Positions 35,587 through 44,226 of a stretch of DNA of 64,000 nt are shown piece after piece. The notes under the pieces were generated by a model. That model worked only from the letters and a program-made list of their open reading frames with translations, had not been told where the DNA came from and ran no database searches. Positions within the stretch are counted from its first letter, which is position 1. The number at the start of each line of letters is the position of its first letter. Location of the stretch: the NCBI GenBank assembly GCA_963825555.1, contig CAWGTZ010000008.1, positions 15,627 to 79,626 of the forward strand. Direction: 5' to 3'. This DNA comes from JAGVSR01 sp963825555 (GTDB lineage Bacteria > Pseudomonadota > Alphaproteobacteria > Rhizobiales > Hyphomicrobiaceae). Made by a program: the position numbers and the translations under genes.

Positions 35587-35813
35587 CGCGAGCCTCAAAA
35601 CATGCCTTGGCCCCGGCCATGACAAGGGGTCCGGGGCCAACATTGATCCTTTTCGGCCCCGCTTATAGCCCAGAATCGCGATGGCCCAACACCTTTGATG
35701 CCGCGCCTGGACCATTGGAGAGACATGACCTGCGAGACACCGTGTCCACTGACGGCCCGATCAGGTTGCCTATAGACCGCAAGTCCCGACAAACTCCGGA
35801 AGATCGCACCCCC

Positions 35814-36707
35814 ATGCCCTCGCGTTTGACCAGTGCCACCGTGGCGAACGCCTATCTGTTCCTGACGCTGACGATGGCACTCTGGGCCGGAAATCACATT
35901 CTCGGCCGGTGGGCCAACGGGCTCATTCCGCCCATGACGCTGGCATTCCTCAGGTGGTCCCTTGCCGCGCTCCTGGTGATGCCATTCGCGTTCTCCGCAA
36001 TCCGCACCGACTGGCCGGTGATCCGGGCAAACGTCCCGCGCATCCTGCTGCTGGGATTCATAGGTTCTGGCATCTACAATACCCTCCAGTACATCGCGCT
36101 CACCGAAACGACCGCGACCAATGCCGCGATCCTCAACTCCTGGGGACCGGTCATGATCCTGCTCACGGGCGCCGCCTTTTTCGGGGACCGCCTGCGGCCG
36201 CACCATTTTGTCGGCATGGCACTGGCGCTTGCCGGCGTCGCGGTCGTGATGCTGCACGGCGAGTTGTCGCGCATCGCCACGCTCTCATTCAACCACGGCG
36301 ACCTCGTTATGCTGTTCGCGACGGGCGTCTGGGCGGTCTACACGACGCTGTTGCGCACGCGGCCGGCCATTTCAACCCTCAGCTTCGTCGGGCTCACCTA
36401 TGCGATCGCAGGTTTCGTCAATCTGCCTCTCGCTGCCTGGGAGCATGCCCACGGCCTCCATGTCCAGTGGTCGATGGAGGTGGGGATGGCAATCGCCTAT
36501 GCCGCGGTATTCGCGAGCCTTGTCGCGTACCTCTTCTATGCGCGTAGCGTGGAAATCATCGGCCCCAACCGGACGGGAGCCTTCATCCACCTGATCCCGC
36601 TGTTCACAAGTGCCCTTGCGGTGGTGCTTCTCGGCGAAGAGCCGGCCCTCTACCACGCCGCGGGCTTCGCACTCATCCTGACGGGCGTGTACCTCGTCCA
36701 GCGCTAG
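35814..36707 (+). CDS. EamA/DMT-family transporter
   Basis: 297 residues with about ten membrane helices and two EamA repeats. The first repeat runs from YLFLTLTMALWAGNHILGRW through NAAILNSWGPVMILLTGAAF and FVGMALALAGVAVVML. The second ends with YLFYARSVEIIGPNRTGAFI, PLFTSALAVVLLGEEPALYH and ALILTGVYLVQR. It is an inner-membrane metabolite exporter of unknown substrate. The ATG at 35814 immediately precedes the first helix; upstream in-frame sequence lacks family character. It is divergent from purA. Confidence 0.9.
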   Translation: MPSRLTSATVANAYLFLTLTMALWAGNHILGRWANGLIPPMTLAFLRWSLAALLVMPFAFSAIRTDWPVIRANVPRILLLGFIGSGIYNTLQYIALTETTATNAAILNSWGPVMILLTGAAFFGDRLRPHHFVGMALALAGVAVVMLHGELSRIATLSFNHGDLVMLFATGVWAVYTTLLRTRPAISTLSFVGLTYAIAGFVNLPLAAWEHAHGLHVQWSMEVGMAIAYAAVFASLVAYLFYARSVEIIGPNRTGAFIHLIPLFTSALAVVLLGEEPALYHAAGFALILTGVYLVQR

Positions 36708-36714
36708 GTCCGCC

Positions 36715-38136
36715 TCACGCGGCGGGCCGGCGCAGCAGAATATCCGCAGCGACGTTGATGCGCTTCAAACGCTCCTCGCGTGCGATGCGATCGGCTTCGC
36801 CGGTGGCCATGTCCGGATGCCAACTCTGGCGCAGTGCCTCCACGATCTTGCGCACGACGGCGTCATTCGCGTCGCCACTCAATCCGAGTGTCTCGAGCGC
36901 CTCGCCGCGCGTTGCCGGCATACCGTTGTTGGCTGCACGTTCCGGCCCAGCGAGCGCAGGAGAGGCCGGCGTATCGCGTACGACAAGCGCCTGTCCGATG
37001 CCCGAGCAGGCCGGAGACGCGGGCTCGGAAAATCCTGGAAGGACGGGCTCCACGCTTCCGCGAGCCGCCGGCACCGGCCCCATCGGACTGGCAGCCTGTT
37101 TCTTGAGGATCATCAGCAGAACGCCGAATGTCGCAAGCGCGATGGCGAGCGCGATCATAAGCGGCGGCACGCTCAAGTCCGGCATCCGCGCCGTTCCTTC
37201 CCAGCCCAGCACGCTCGTTCCGCCCGAGGGCGCCACATCGGCCGCGGGATCGGCAGGTATTTCGACGGCGGCAACCACGGTATCGGGCACACTCTGGTGA
37301 GCCTCGGCGGCCGCGCGCACCTGACCGGCGGCCGGATTATTGAGAATCGTCGGCGCGAAGGGCTCCGAGGGTGTACCGGGGATGGGCGCTTTCTCGGTGC
37401 TCGATGTTTCGACAGGCGCTTCTCCGGCTGGCGATGGTGGAGGCGCGATGGCCGCGGTTTCGGAAGGTGCGGACACCGGTGGAGCGGAGAGTGCCGGCGC
37501 GGGCTTGCGCTCGGGCAGAGGCGCTTCTTTCAAAGGCTCGGTTTGTACCTGCGAAAACCGGTCCTCCGCGCCATTCTCCAGAGCCGCAACACGCGGATCG
37601 AGCGGCGTGAAAATCGCGTTGGCACCGGCAAGAGGTGCGAAACCGGCGGGAAATTCCACGACACCGCTCCCGCCAGAGCGGGGGCGCTCCGGGTAGGGGT
37701 AACCGCCAGTCTCGTAGCGGTTCCGGCGGTCTCCGAAACGATAGACGACCCGCCCGGCCTCGAGCGTTGCGCGCTGGTCCGTCGCCCGGGAGATCGCAGC
37801 GTAAAAATCGGGCCAGCTCACGCGATCGCGCCCACAGTTCATCGCGAACCGATGGATCTCGAAGGTGCGGCAGCGATCGGGGTTCTGCCGCGAACAGGCG
37901 CGAAACGGCCTCACCTCGCGCGCACCGAGGATCCGATAGGCCTGATCGGAAGACGGCGTCGCGCGAACGGCCCCGCTGGCCATCGTGCATTCGAAGGGAA
38001 GAACGATCTGTTCGGCGCTCTGCGCATGCGCAACCGCGCCCGCCGCGATCACCGTCAACAGGGTGATCGCAACGTGCCTCAGCCAAGCGATTCCGGGCCC
38101 AATTCTGCGCATGCGGCGGAGCCTAGCCTCAAGCAT
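36715..38136 (-). CDS. Membrane-anchored protein with periplasmic N-terminus and C-terminal J-like domain
   Basis: 473 residues. A signal-like N-terminus (VAITLLTVIAAGAVAHAQ) is followed by a domain with four cysteines (ECTMAS, ACSRQNPDRC and MNCGRDRVSWPDFYAAI). A Pro/Ala-rich linker leads to one membrane helix (PLMIALAIALATFGVLLMIL) near residue 335. The cytoplasmic tail ends in a DnaJ-like domain: ALETLGLSGDANDAVVRKIV, then LRQSWHPDMATG with the HPD tripeptide, and RLKRINVAADILL. HPD stimulates Hsp70 ATPase activity in J proteins. It may couple an envelope signal to DnaK, which is inference. An ATG at 38112 is an alternative start. Confidence 0.78.
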   Translation of the reverse strand: MLEARLRRMRRIGPGIAWLRHVAITLLTVIAAGAVAHAQSAEQIVLPFECTMASGAVRATPSSDQAYRILGAREVRPFRACSRQNPDRCRTFEIHRFAMNCGRDRVSWPDFYAAISRATDQRATLEAGRVVYRFGDRRNRYETGGYPYPERPRSGGSGVVEFPAGFAPLAGANAIFTPLDPRVAALENGAEDRFSQVQTEPLKEAPLPERKPAPALSAPPVSAPSETAAIAPPPSPAGEAPVETSSTEKAPIPGTPSEPFAPTILNNPAAGQVRAAAEAHQSVPDTVVAAVEIPADPAADVAPSGGTSVLGWEGTARMPDLSVPPLMIALAIALATFGVLLMILKKQAASPMGPVPAARGSVEPVLPGFSEPASPACSGIGQALVVRDTPASPALAGPERAANNGMPATRGEALETLGLSGDANDAVVRKIVEALRQSWHPDMATGEADRIAREERLKRINVAADILLRRPAA

Positions 38137-38521
38137 GGCAGCTTTGTGTCAGACGGGCGCACGTCCCGGGGAGGAGGCATGCACCGTTGCCGCATGGTCA
38201 CGTGGGGGATCATCGTCCGTGAACGGCGGCCTCAGGTTCCTCGCTCAACTTCCATCAGCAGGCGCTCGGCCTTGGTATCTTCGATGCGATTGGCGAAGCG
38301 CTTCGCCTCCTGCTCAGGATGGGCGTCGGATGTTGCGGGCAAGACCGTCGGCACCGACCCTTTGGATCGCAACCTCAGGCCAAACACTGGTTCGTGCCTA
38401 GCGCCGGATTGAAAAAGGGCGCCGCAGCTTGAGCTTTGTTCAAGGTTGGAGGTGAACTCGGTTCAGGCTACAGGGGATCTTGGTTTACGCAGTCTCAATA
38501 ACCAACCAGGGAGCGCGCCCC
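38137..38521. other. Intergenic region with a possible 40-codon gene on the minus strand
   Basis: Most of this 385-base stretch is featureless. On the minus strand a frame from a GTG at 38354 to TGA at 38232 encodes a 40-residue charged peptide (AHPEQEAKRFANRIEDTK then AERLLMEVERGT) that looks helical and coding-like, with AAAGGG upstream. I do not recognise it. Nothing else is visible. Confidence 0.35.
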
Positions 38522-39190
38522 ATGCCGGAGCCGAAATCCGGGACCCGGTCGCAACCGGTAGCCAAGCCATCGAAGTCCGCCGCGGCTGAACGCGAAATCC
38601 GCGGCCGCGGCGACCTTCGCGCGCACATTCTCACCCGCGCGCGCGCAATCGTGGACGGCGAAGGCCTCGCCGCAGTCCAGGCGCGGCGGCTCGCGGTGGA
38701 GGGCGGCTGCTCGGTCGGGACGCTCTATAATATTTTCGGGGACCGCGATGGGTTGATCCTCGCCATCAACCGCCAGACGTTGACCGAGATGGGCGAGGTT
38801 CTCGAGGCCGTGCGTGCGGCGACCCCGAAGGAACCTCTCGAGGCGCGCCTCAGCGCGCTGGCACGCGCCTACACGGCCTTTGCGCTTGAGAACCTGAACC
38901 GCTGGCTCGCCGTCTTCGAGTTCCGCCTGCCCGACAACACGCCGCTTCCGGCCGACTATGAAGCGTTGCGCGCACGGCTCCTCGGTCTTCTGGAAGAAAC
39001 GATCGGGGAAGATGTGCCGGACGCCGACGAGCGCCGGACCGCCGCGCGCGCACTTTTCGGGGCGGCTCACGGCATCCTGCATTTGGCCGTGAACAACCGG
39101 CTGTCCGACTTCGACAAGGACGCGCTTGAACGAGATCTGCGCTTCATCGTCAAAGCCGCGGCCGCCGGCATGAGCCGCCGCACGTCATGA
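38522..39190 (+). CDS. TetR/AcrR-family transcriptional regulator
   Basis: 222 residues. A charged N-terminal tail is followed by a TetR HTH: RAHILTRARAIVDGEGLAAV, then ARRLAVEGGCSVGTLYNIFG and the usual DRDGLILAIN. The C-terminal ligand domain resembles the WHG-type TetR C-domain, with ALENLNRWLAVFEFRLPDN and ALFGAAHGILHLAVNNRL. GGGAG is upstream of the ATG at 38522. Its ligand and targets are unknown; the adjacent intergenic region is the likely self-regulated promoter. Confidence 0.88.
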   Translation: MPEPKSGTRSQPVAKPSKSAAAEREIRGRGDLRAHILTRARAIVDGEGLAAVQARRLAVEGGCSVGTLYNIFGDRDGLILAINRQTLTEMGEVLEAVRAATPKEPLEARLSALARAYTAFALENLNRWLAVFEFRLPDNTPLPADYEALRARLLGLLEETIGEDVPDADERRTAARALFGAAHGILHLAVNNRLSDFDKDALERDLRFIVKAAAAGMSRRTS

Positions 39191-39210
39191 ATTTCGGATT
39201 GTGGGAAGAT

Positions 39211-39287
39211 TGGTAGCGGGACCCGGACTTGAACCGGGGACCTACGGATTATGATTCCGCCGCTCTAACCAACTGAGCTATCCCGCC
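39211..39287 (-). tRNA. tRNA-Met (CAT), elongator type
   Basis: A 77-base cloverleaf with encoded CCA. The acceptor GGCGGGA pairs with TCCCGCT, the D arm is GCTCAGTTGGTTAGAGC, the anticodon stem GCGGA/TCCGT encloses loop ATCATAA with anticodon CAT, and the T arm is CCCGGTTCAAGTCCGGG. The paired first position excludes the initiator; tRNA-Ile with lysidine is unlikely because the body matches alphaproteobacterial elongator Met. Confidence 0.95.
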
Positions 39288-39416
39288 ATACCAGAGCGCG
39301 TCTATAGGGACGCGCGGGTAAACCTGTCAAGCGACACGCCCGCACGGTTGCGGGCGCTCGCATCGTGATGGACCCCATGGCTCTTTTCGACTGAGCCCGG
39401 CGGAGGCCGGGTCGGA

Positions 39417-40145
39417 TTACTCGGCCGCTATGGCGCTCGTTGCCGCGGCCTTCTCGAAGCGCATCATGGTGAAGATGCCGAAGGGACGCAGCGACCGGCG
39501 TTCCACCAGCTTGAGATCGTCGCAGACCATCACGCGCGAGTGGTCGAACACGGGCCGCCAGCCCAGCAGGTCGGCGAACGGAGCCATGCGCCGCTCGACC
39601 CAGCCGCGCACGCCCTCTTCCTGGCTGAAATGATTGACGATCACCACCTCGCCGCCGGGCTTCGTCACGCGGGAGAGTTCCCGCATGACCTTCTCCGGGT
39701 CGGGCACGACGGTCATGACGTACATGGCCACCGTCGTGTCGAAGGAGTTGTCGGGGAATTCCAGTTCTCCCGCATCCATCTCGTGCAGGCCCTTGACGTT
39801 GGTCAGGCCCACCTCGGCGACGCGCTGGCGCGCCTTCTCCAGCATCTCGCGGGACAGGTCGATGCCGACGATCTCCAGATCGCGTTTGTAATCAGGGAGC
39901 GAAAGTCCCGTCCCGACACCCACCTCCAGCACACTGCCGACCCGGTTGCGGTTGATCGCCTCGACGGCGTGATGACGGCCCTCGGTCGCCACCTTGCCGA
40001 AGGTATGGTCATAGACCGGCGCCCAGCGCTTGTAAGCCGACCTCACCGCATCCTCATGGATGTGGCCGATGTGAACGATGCGACCGCCGGACTTCTGCAC
40101 CGGAACGTTCGTACGGCGCGCCTTGGGCCGCGAATTGGAAATCAT
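39417..40145 (-). CDS. pmtA: Phosphatidylethanolamine N-methyltransferase (PmtA type)
   Basis: A class I SAM-dependent methyltransferase of 242 residues that converts phosphatidylethanolamine stepwise to phosphatidylcholine in the PmtA family. SAM motif I is VLEVGVGTGLSLPDYK, the acidic end of motif II is EIVGIDLSREMLEKARQR, and LEFPDNSFDTTVAMYVMTVV and RVTKPGGEVVIVNHF follow. The N-terminal region (HEDAVRSAYKRWAPVYDHTF) is the PmtA membrane-binding helix region. The ATG at 40145 has GAGG upstream. It lies 49 bases after mnmA on the same strand. A ubiquinone-type methyltransferase is the main alternative. Confidence 0.85.
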   Translation of the reverse strand: MISNSRPKARRTNVPVQKSGGRIVHIGHIHEDAVRSAYKRWAPVYDHTFGKVATEGRHHAVEAINRNRVGSVLEVGVGTGLSLPDYKRDLEIVGIDLSREMLEKARQRVAEVGLTNVKGLHEMDAGELEFPDNSFDTTVAMYVMTVVPDPEKVMRELSRVTKPGGEVVIVNHFSQEEGVRGWVERRMAPFADLLGWRPVFDHSRVMVCDDLKLVERRSLRPFGIFTMMRFEKAAATSAIAAE

Positions 40146-40194
40146 CTGCAACCTCGCTCTTTCGACCAGCCCATCCTGGACCGTCCAGTCCGCC

Positions 40195-41406
40195 TCAGCC
40201 CGAACGGCGCGTCCGTTCGGCCATGGCGGGCCGAACAGGATCGGCCCCCCGCTTACCCCCTCCATCCGGCCGATCACCGGACTTCAGCGTCTTCACGATG
40301 GTTCCACCGCCCAGCACGCGCGCCTCCGCCGACCCATCGGCATAAAAAACGCACGCCTGCCCTGCCGCGACGCCCTGCTGGCCGTCGCTCAGAAGTACTT
40401 TGATCGAGCCATCTTCGTCACACGTCAATATGGCAGGTTGTGTCGGCTGGGAGGACCGCACACGCACATAGACGCGCTTTTCCTGCCGCGCAGCCTCTTC
40501 CAAAGGCTCATCGCCCAACCAATTGACGCTCTTGAGCACGAGACCGGTGGTCTCCAGCGCCTGGCGCGGGCCGACGATCACTTCGTTGCGGCCGGCATCG
40601 AGGCGCACCACGAACAGGGGTTCCTGGCTCGGAATGCGGATGCCCCGGCGCTGGCCGACCGTGTAATTGATGATTTCGTCGTGGCGGCCGAGCCGGCGGC
40701 CGTCGATATGTACGATGTCGCCGGCCTGCAGCGCGCCGGGCTTCAAGCGTTCGATAACGTCCGTGTAGCGGCCTTTGGGCACGAAGCAGATGTCCTGGCT
40801 GTCGGACTTGTCGGCCACGGGCAGGCCGAGTTCCCGCGCCAGGTCCCGCACCTCGGCCTTGGTCAGATCACCCAAGGGGAACATCAGCCGCTCGAGCTGG
40901 CTGCGCGTGGTGGCGAACAGAAAATAGCTCTGGTCGCGTTCAGCATCGCACGCCCGGCTGAGCACGGGGCCCGAGGACGTCTGCTCCAGACGGATGTAAT
41001 GCCCTGTCGCGAGCTTCTCAGCGCCCAGTTCGAGCGCCATCTCCAGGAGATCCTTGAACTTGATCTCCTGATTACAGGTGACACAGGGAATGGGGGTCTC
41101 GCCGGCCATATAGCTGTCGGCGAAGCCGCTCATGACCGTGTCGGCGAAGCGCTTCTCGTAATCGAGGACATAGTGCGGGATGCCGAGAAGATCGGCAACG
41201 CGGCGGGCGTCCTGGATATCCTGGCCAGCGCAGCAGGCGCCCTTGCGCGCCGTGGCCTCGCCATGGTCGTAGAGCTGGAGCGTGATGCCCACGACATCGT
41301 AGCCCTGACGCTTGAGGAGGGCGGCGACCAGGGAGCTGTCCACGCCACCCGACATGGCCACGACCACGCGCTGCCCCGCGCCTACGGACGGGTGCAGGAC
41401 AGACAT
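40195..41406 (-). CDS. mnmA: tRNA 2-thiouridine(34) synthase MnmA
   Basis: Transfers sulfur to U34 of tRNA-Lys, -Glu and -Gln after adenylation. 403 residues, full length. The PP-loop is VVAMSGGVDSSLVAALL. The first catalytic cysteine is in IPCVTCNQEIKF, and the second is in DSQDICFVPKG. The C-terminal beta-barrel with GQRRGI and RNEVIVGP is present. The ATG at 41406 begins the usual N-terminus (MSVLHPSVGAGQ); upstream in-frame sequence is not family-like. It probably shares a transcript with pmtA. Confidence 0.95.
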   Translation of the reverse strand: MSVLHPSVGAGQRVVVAMSGGVDSSLVAALLKRQGYDVVGITLQLYDHGEATARKGACCAGQDIQDARRVADLLGIPHYVLDYEKRFADTVMSGFADSYMAGETPIPCVTCNQEIKFKDLLEMALELGAEKLATGHYIRLEQTSSGPVLSRACDAERDQSYFLFATTRSQLERLMFPLGDLTKAEVRDLARELGLPVADKSDSQDICFVPKGRYTDVIERLKPGALQAGDIVHIDGRRLGRHDEIINYTVGQRRGIRIPSQEPLFVVRLDAGRNEVIVGPRQALETTGLVLKSVNWLGDEPLEEAARQEKRVYVRVRSSQPTQPAILTCDEDGSIKVLLSDGQQGVAAGQACVFYADGSAEARVLGGGTIVKTLKSGDRPDGGGKRGADPVRPAMAERTRRSG

Positions 41407-41933
41407 TCGTGTCTCATTCTGTGGGCTCACGTGCGTGACCACGGCAATTCCGTCAGCTCTAAATACGGGCGCATCCGCTCGATCTGGCAACCGGGCGGGG
41501 CCCGAACAGCCCAAAACGACCCTTCGGCTATACCGCATGCTGCAGTGTCAACACTGCGGCAGCGCAACATGCCCGGTCGCCGAAGGGCAGACCAGCGGTT
41601 TGTTTAACGCTGCTGAGGCAACGGTTGCAAGTTTTCCAGTAAGCATTCGGGCTGGAATTGCGAAACTTTGATCCCGTTGGCCCGATGCCTGCATTGAACC
41701 TGTTCTCAGAACCCGGTCCCGCGCCCGAATTCGGGAGCCAGGGACCGCAAATCGAAATGGGACGGCAACGAGCATCCCGCAATGGAGCAAACGACCCACA
41801 TTGGCATCAACCTTAACGGCTTGGAGCCGATTGGGCGGACAAGCATTTATGGTAAGTTTACTCAGTAGGTTAGGCCGAATTTAATAGCAGCCTGTTAGTT
41901 TAGATCAGTGGTCATCAAGGTGTATTGAGTATC
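41407..41933. other. 527-bp region between mnmA and sciP
   Basis: No gene, RNA or terminator is evident. It must hold divergent promoters for mnmA and sciP. The AT-richer last 100 bases upstream of sciP contain TTAA and TTAG half-sites but no clean TTAA-N7-TTAA CtrA box. Confidence 0.4.
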
Positions 41934-42212
41934 ATGACCGAACATCACATGAGAGCGCGGACGCGCTATGTCATCGGACCCGATGGGTCCCCGCTGACTA
42001 TAGCCGATCTTCCGCCGAAGGACACGAAACGCTGGGTTATCCGGCGCAAGGCAGAAGTCGTCGCGGCTGTCCGGGGCGGGCTCCTCAGCATTGAGGAAGC
42101 TTGTGAGCGGTACAAGCTGACCGTGGACGAGTTCTTGTCCTGGCAGCGGTCGATCGATCAGCATGGTCTTCCGGGGCTCCGCGCCACGAAGATCCAGGAT
42201 TACCGCCGCTGA
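41934..42212 (+). CDS. sciP: CtrA inhibitor SciP (DUF1153)
   Basis: A 92-residue helix-turn-helix protein. Caulobacter SciP binds CtrA and blocks transcription of CtrA-activated genes in G1. Family sequence is complete: TRYVIGPDGSPLTIADLPP, TKRWVIRRKAEVVAAVRGGL, LSIEEACERYKLTVDEFLSW and QRSIDQHGLPGL. A TTG nine bases upstream (41925) is closer to an AGG and is an alternative start. It lies 2 kb from ctrA with fliJ between, a cell-cycle/flagellar neighbourhood. Confidence 0.93.
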   Translation: MTEHHMRARTRYVIGPDGSPLTIADLPPKDTKRWVIRRKAEVVAAVRGGLLSIEEACERYKLTVDEFLSWQRSIDQHGLPGLRATKIQDYRR

Positions 42213-42342
42213 CACACAGCCGGTGCGGGCCGGACCGAGTTTAAGCGCGTCGCTTCGAGAGATCGGGGCGGCGCGTATTGGTTCAATCCGCCCGCCTCGG
42301 GTGGAGCGCGGAGAGCGCTAGGCCAGTCCGCTTCGTCAACGG

Positions 42343-42918
42343 TTACCGTCCGACGTTCTGGACTTGGGACTTCTTGGCCGGCGCGAGGTCGGCTTCCGAT
42401 CCCCAGCCGGCCGTCACCGGACCCTCCCCGCAGCCCTCGTCCGCCGCCGCCCACCGCCGGACGTCGCCCTCGAGCCGTTTGGCAAACTCCTCCGGCAGTT
42501 TCCGGTTTTCGATCTCGAGCTTCGCACCCCCAGAAACGGGAACGATGGCCAGCCGCCAAGCGCGGATCGAGCGCGGATCGGCAACCTGCTTGTCACGAGA
42601 ATGAATGGCGATAACCGAACCGCCGCCCTTCGAGGGCGGATCGGCCTCCGCGTGATAAATGTAAGCAGGTTTCAAAGGGCCATTGGCGCCGAACCAGCAC
42701 GTCAGAATTCCGCGCGCAACGCGGGTATAGACCTCGGTCGGGGATCCCACAGGCTGCGGCGCAACCGCAAGAGCCGCGACGGACTTAAGGGGCGAACTTT
42801 CCGGCGCAACGTCCACGGCCGGAAGGGTCAAAGGCGAAGGACCATCGGCCCCGGCGCAGCCCGCAAGGGTGGCGAAGGCAATAAGGGGCAGAACCCGCAG
42901 AGGCGACAACGCGCGCAT
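42343..42918 (-). CDS. Putative lipoprotein of unknown function
   Basis: 191 residues with a lipoprotein signal: hydrophobic VLPLIAFATLAGC ending in the lipobox LAGC. The mature part has two further cysteines (ILTCWFGANG and DEGCGEGP), a PTEVYTRVARGIL segment and LRRWAAADEG-like helical C-terminus. I do not recognise the family. Membrane anchoring and disulfide potential place it in the envelope. The ATG at 42918 is the start of the signal. It converges with sciP. Confidence 0.7.
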   Translation of the reverse strand: MRALSPLRVLPLIAFATLAGCAGADGPSPLTLPAVDVAPESSPLKSVAALAVAPQPVGSPTEVYTRVARGILTCWFGANGPLKPAYIYHAEADPPSKGGGSVIAIHSRDKQVADPRSIRAWRLAIVPVSGGAKLEIENRKLPEEFAKRLEGDVRRWAAADEGCGEGPVTAGWGSEADLAPAKKSQVQNVGR

Positions 42919-43161
42919 ATTTGGCAAATGCCTGACCTGAAGGATCGGACGCACACGCGGAAATGTATGACAACCGGCCAATACAGGCCGGCTATTGACC
43001 GGTGCTTGGCATGGGATTGCGGCCAAGACAAGCCGCCGGGCACGACGAAGGCCGGGATCGCTCCCGGCCTCGACTTGCTGATACCATAATTTCCCCGGCC
43101 CGCCCCTGACCGACCTCAGTTCTCGCGAATACTGAGGAGGTTGGAACCCGTCGATACTGAG

Positions 43162-43548
43162 CTAGCGCAGAATCGCGCCGTCCGAGGCGTCGTTCCGGCG
43201 ACGGTTGCCGCCGCGCTCGGTCTCGCGCGGCTCGTTGGCCAAGGCCCGCGTCAACTGTTCGGCCGCCTCGTCGCGATCCTTCATGGCCGCTTCGAGTTTC
43301 ATCTTCAGCTCGTCGACCGAGGCCCGAAGGTTGTCGCGGCGCACGCTGGCCGATTTGGCATAGGTCGAATAGGAAAAATGCGCCGGATCCTTGATACCGG
43401 TGCGCTCTTCCTCAGCCTGAATCTGGCGGTCCAGGTCTCCGGCAATCGTCTCGAACTCACGGATCATGAGTTCCAGATCGGCCACCTTCCGGGCCTTCTC
43501 ATCGGCTTCAAAGCGCTTCAGCCGCAGCGCCGTCTCACGTGGCTTCAT
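43162..43548 (-). CDS. fliJ: Flagellar export protein FliJ
   Basis: A 128-residue coiled-coil protein. FliJ is a chaperone escort and part of the flagellar export ATPase complex with FliI. The sequence is almost all helical heptads: RLKRFEADEKARKVADLELM, IREFETIAGDLDRQIQAEEE, KDPAHFSYSTYAKSASVRR and VDELKMKLEAAMKDRDEAAE. The alphaproteobacterial HFSYSTYAKSASVRRDNL block is characteristic. fliJ divergent from ctrA is a conserved arrangement in Rhizobiales. No other flagellar gene is in the window, but fliI is often downstream elsewhere. Confidence 0.9.
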   Translation of the reverse strand: MKPRETALRLKRFEADEKARKVADLELMIREFETIAGDLDRQIQAEEERTGIKDPAHFSYSTYAKSASVRRDNLRASVDELKMKLEAAMKDRDEAAEQLTRALANEPRETERGGNRRRNDASDGAILR

Positions 43549-44226
43549 GGTTCGATACCCCTAACATGTTCGAACTCCTGTTCACCCCTATCAAGAACCG
43601 TGCCAGCTGACCTATTTTGCTCAGCGCCTAATGCAAAGTCCCTTCACCAGGTTGACGGCTTAAGCGGAAACGAACGCCCTGCTCACTAAATCCACCGTAC
43701 ACAATACAAGTAGCATATGCCAATTAAGTTGCGGTAAAGCAACGGGATGGAAAGCTTTGCTAAAGTTTTGCTTGGCGTCCCGAAAAAGATTCGCAGGACG
43801 CCTGGGGTTGGGCCGCGAATTCTGATACCTGTAGATTCGTGTGCGATTGTGCTTGGCAAACTGGGAATCGCCATAGTGGGAGCTGCGGCCGGGCAGGGCT
43901 GCGAGTTGCTCTCATAGACAGGGCGACAACAGGGTCAGGCCGGGCGTACGCCGGGGTTGGTGGGTAATCTTTTCAAATTGCGTAAGACGCGCGTTCCGGA
44001 GTCTTCCGGACGAATGCTCTTCTTTTGCCCGTCTCCAATGCCCGTTACGTAAAAGTTTTTGGGAGGCTCAATCCTCTCATTACGGAATTAGGTTTTGTTA
44101 ACCTATGGAAGGTAAATTCCTTAAAAGGGATTAGCACACGGCCAAATAATGCGCCGCGGCTAGCGTTCTCTTCATCATCTGGGCAGGCGACCTGGCGACG
44201 GGACAGGGAAGAGAGGAACTAACGAA
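43549..44226 (+). promoter_or_regulatory. ctrA upstream region with GANTC sites and a CtrA-like box
   Basis: The 678-base gap before ctrA contains four GANTC methylation sites: GATTC at 43788 and 43834, GAATC at 43865 and GAGTC at 43999. A CtrA-like box TTAA-N7-TAAA lies at 43724-43738, and TTAA half-sites cluster within 130 bases of the ATG. CcrM methylation and CtrA autoregulation of ctrA are established in Caulobacter; their operation here is inference. The region also drives fliJ. Confidence 0.6.

Noticed and set aside
36817..38412. 531-codon plus-strand frame opposite the J-domain gene
   Set aside because: Composition is Arg/Gly-rich, typical of antisense GC frames; the other strand has clear domains.
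41800..41933. CtrA box upstream of sciP
   Set aside because: TTAA/TTAG half-sites occur but spacing does not fit TTAA-N7-TTAA.
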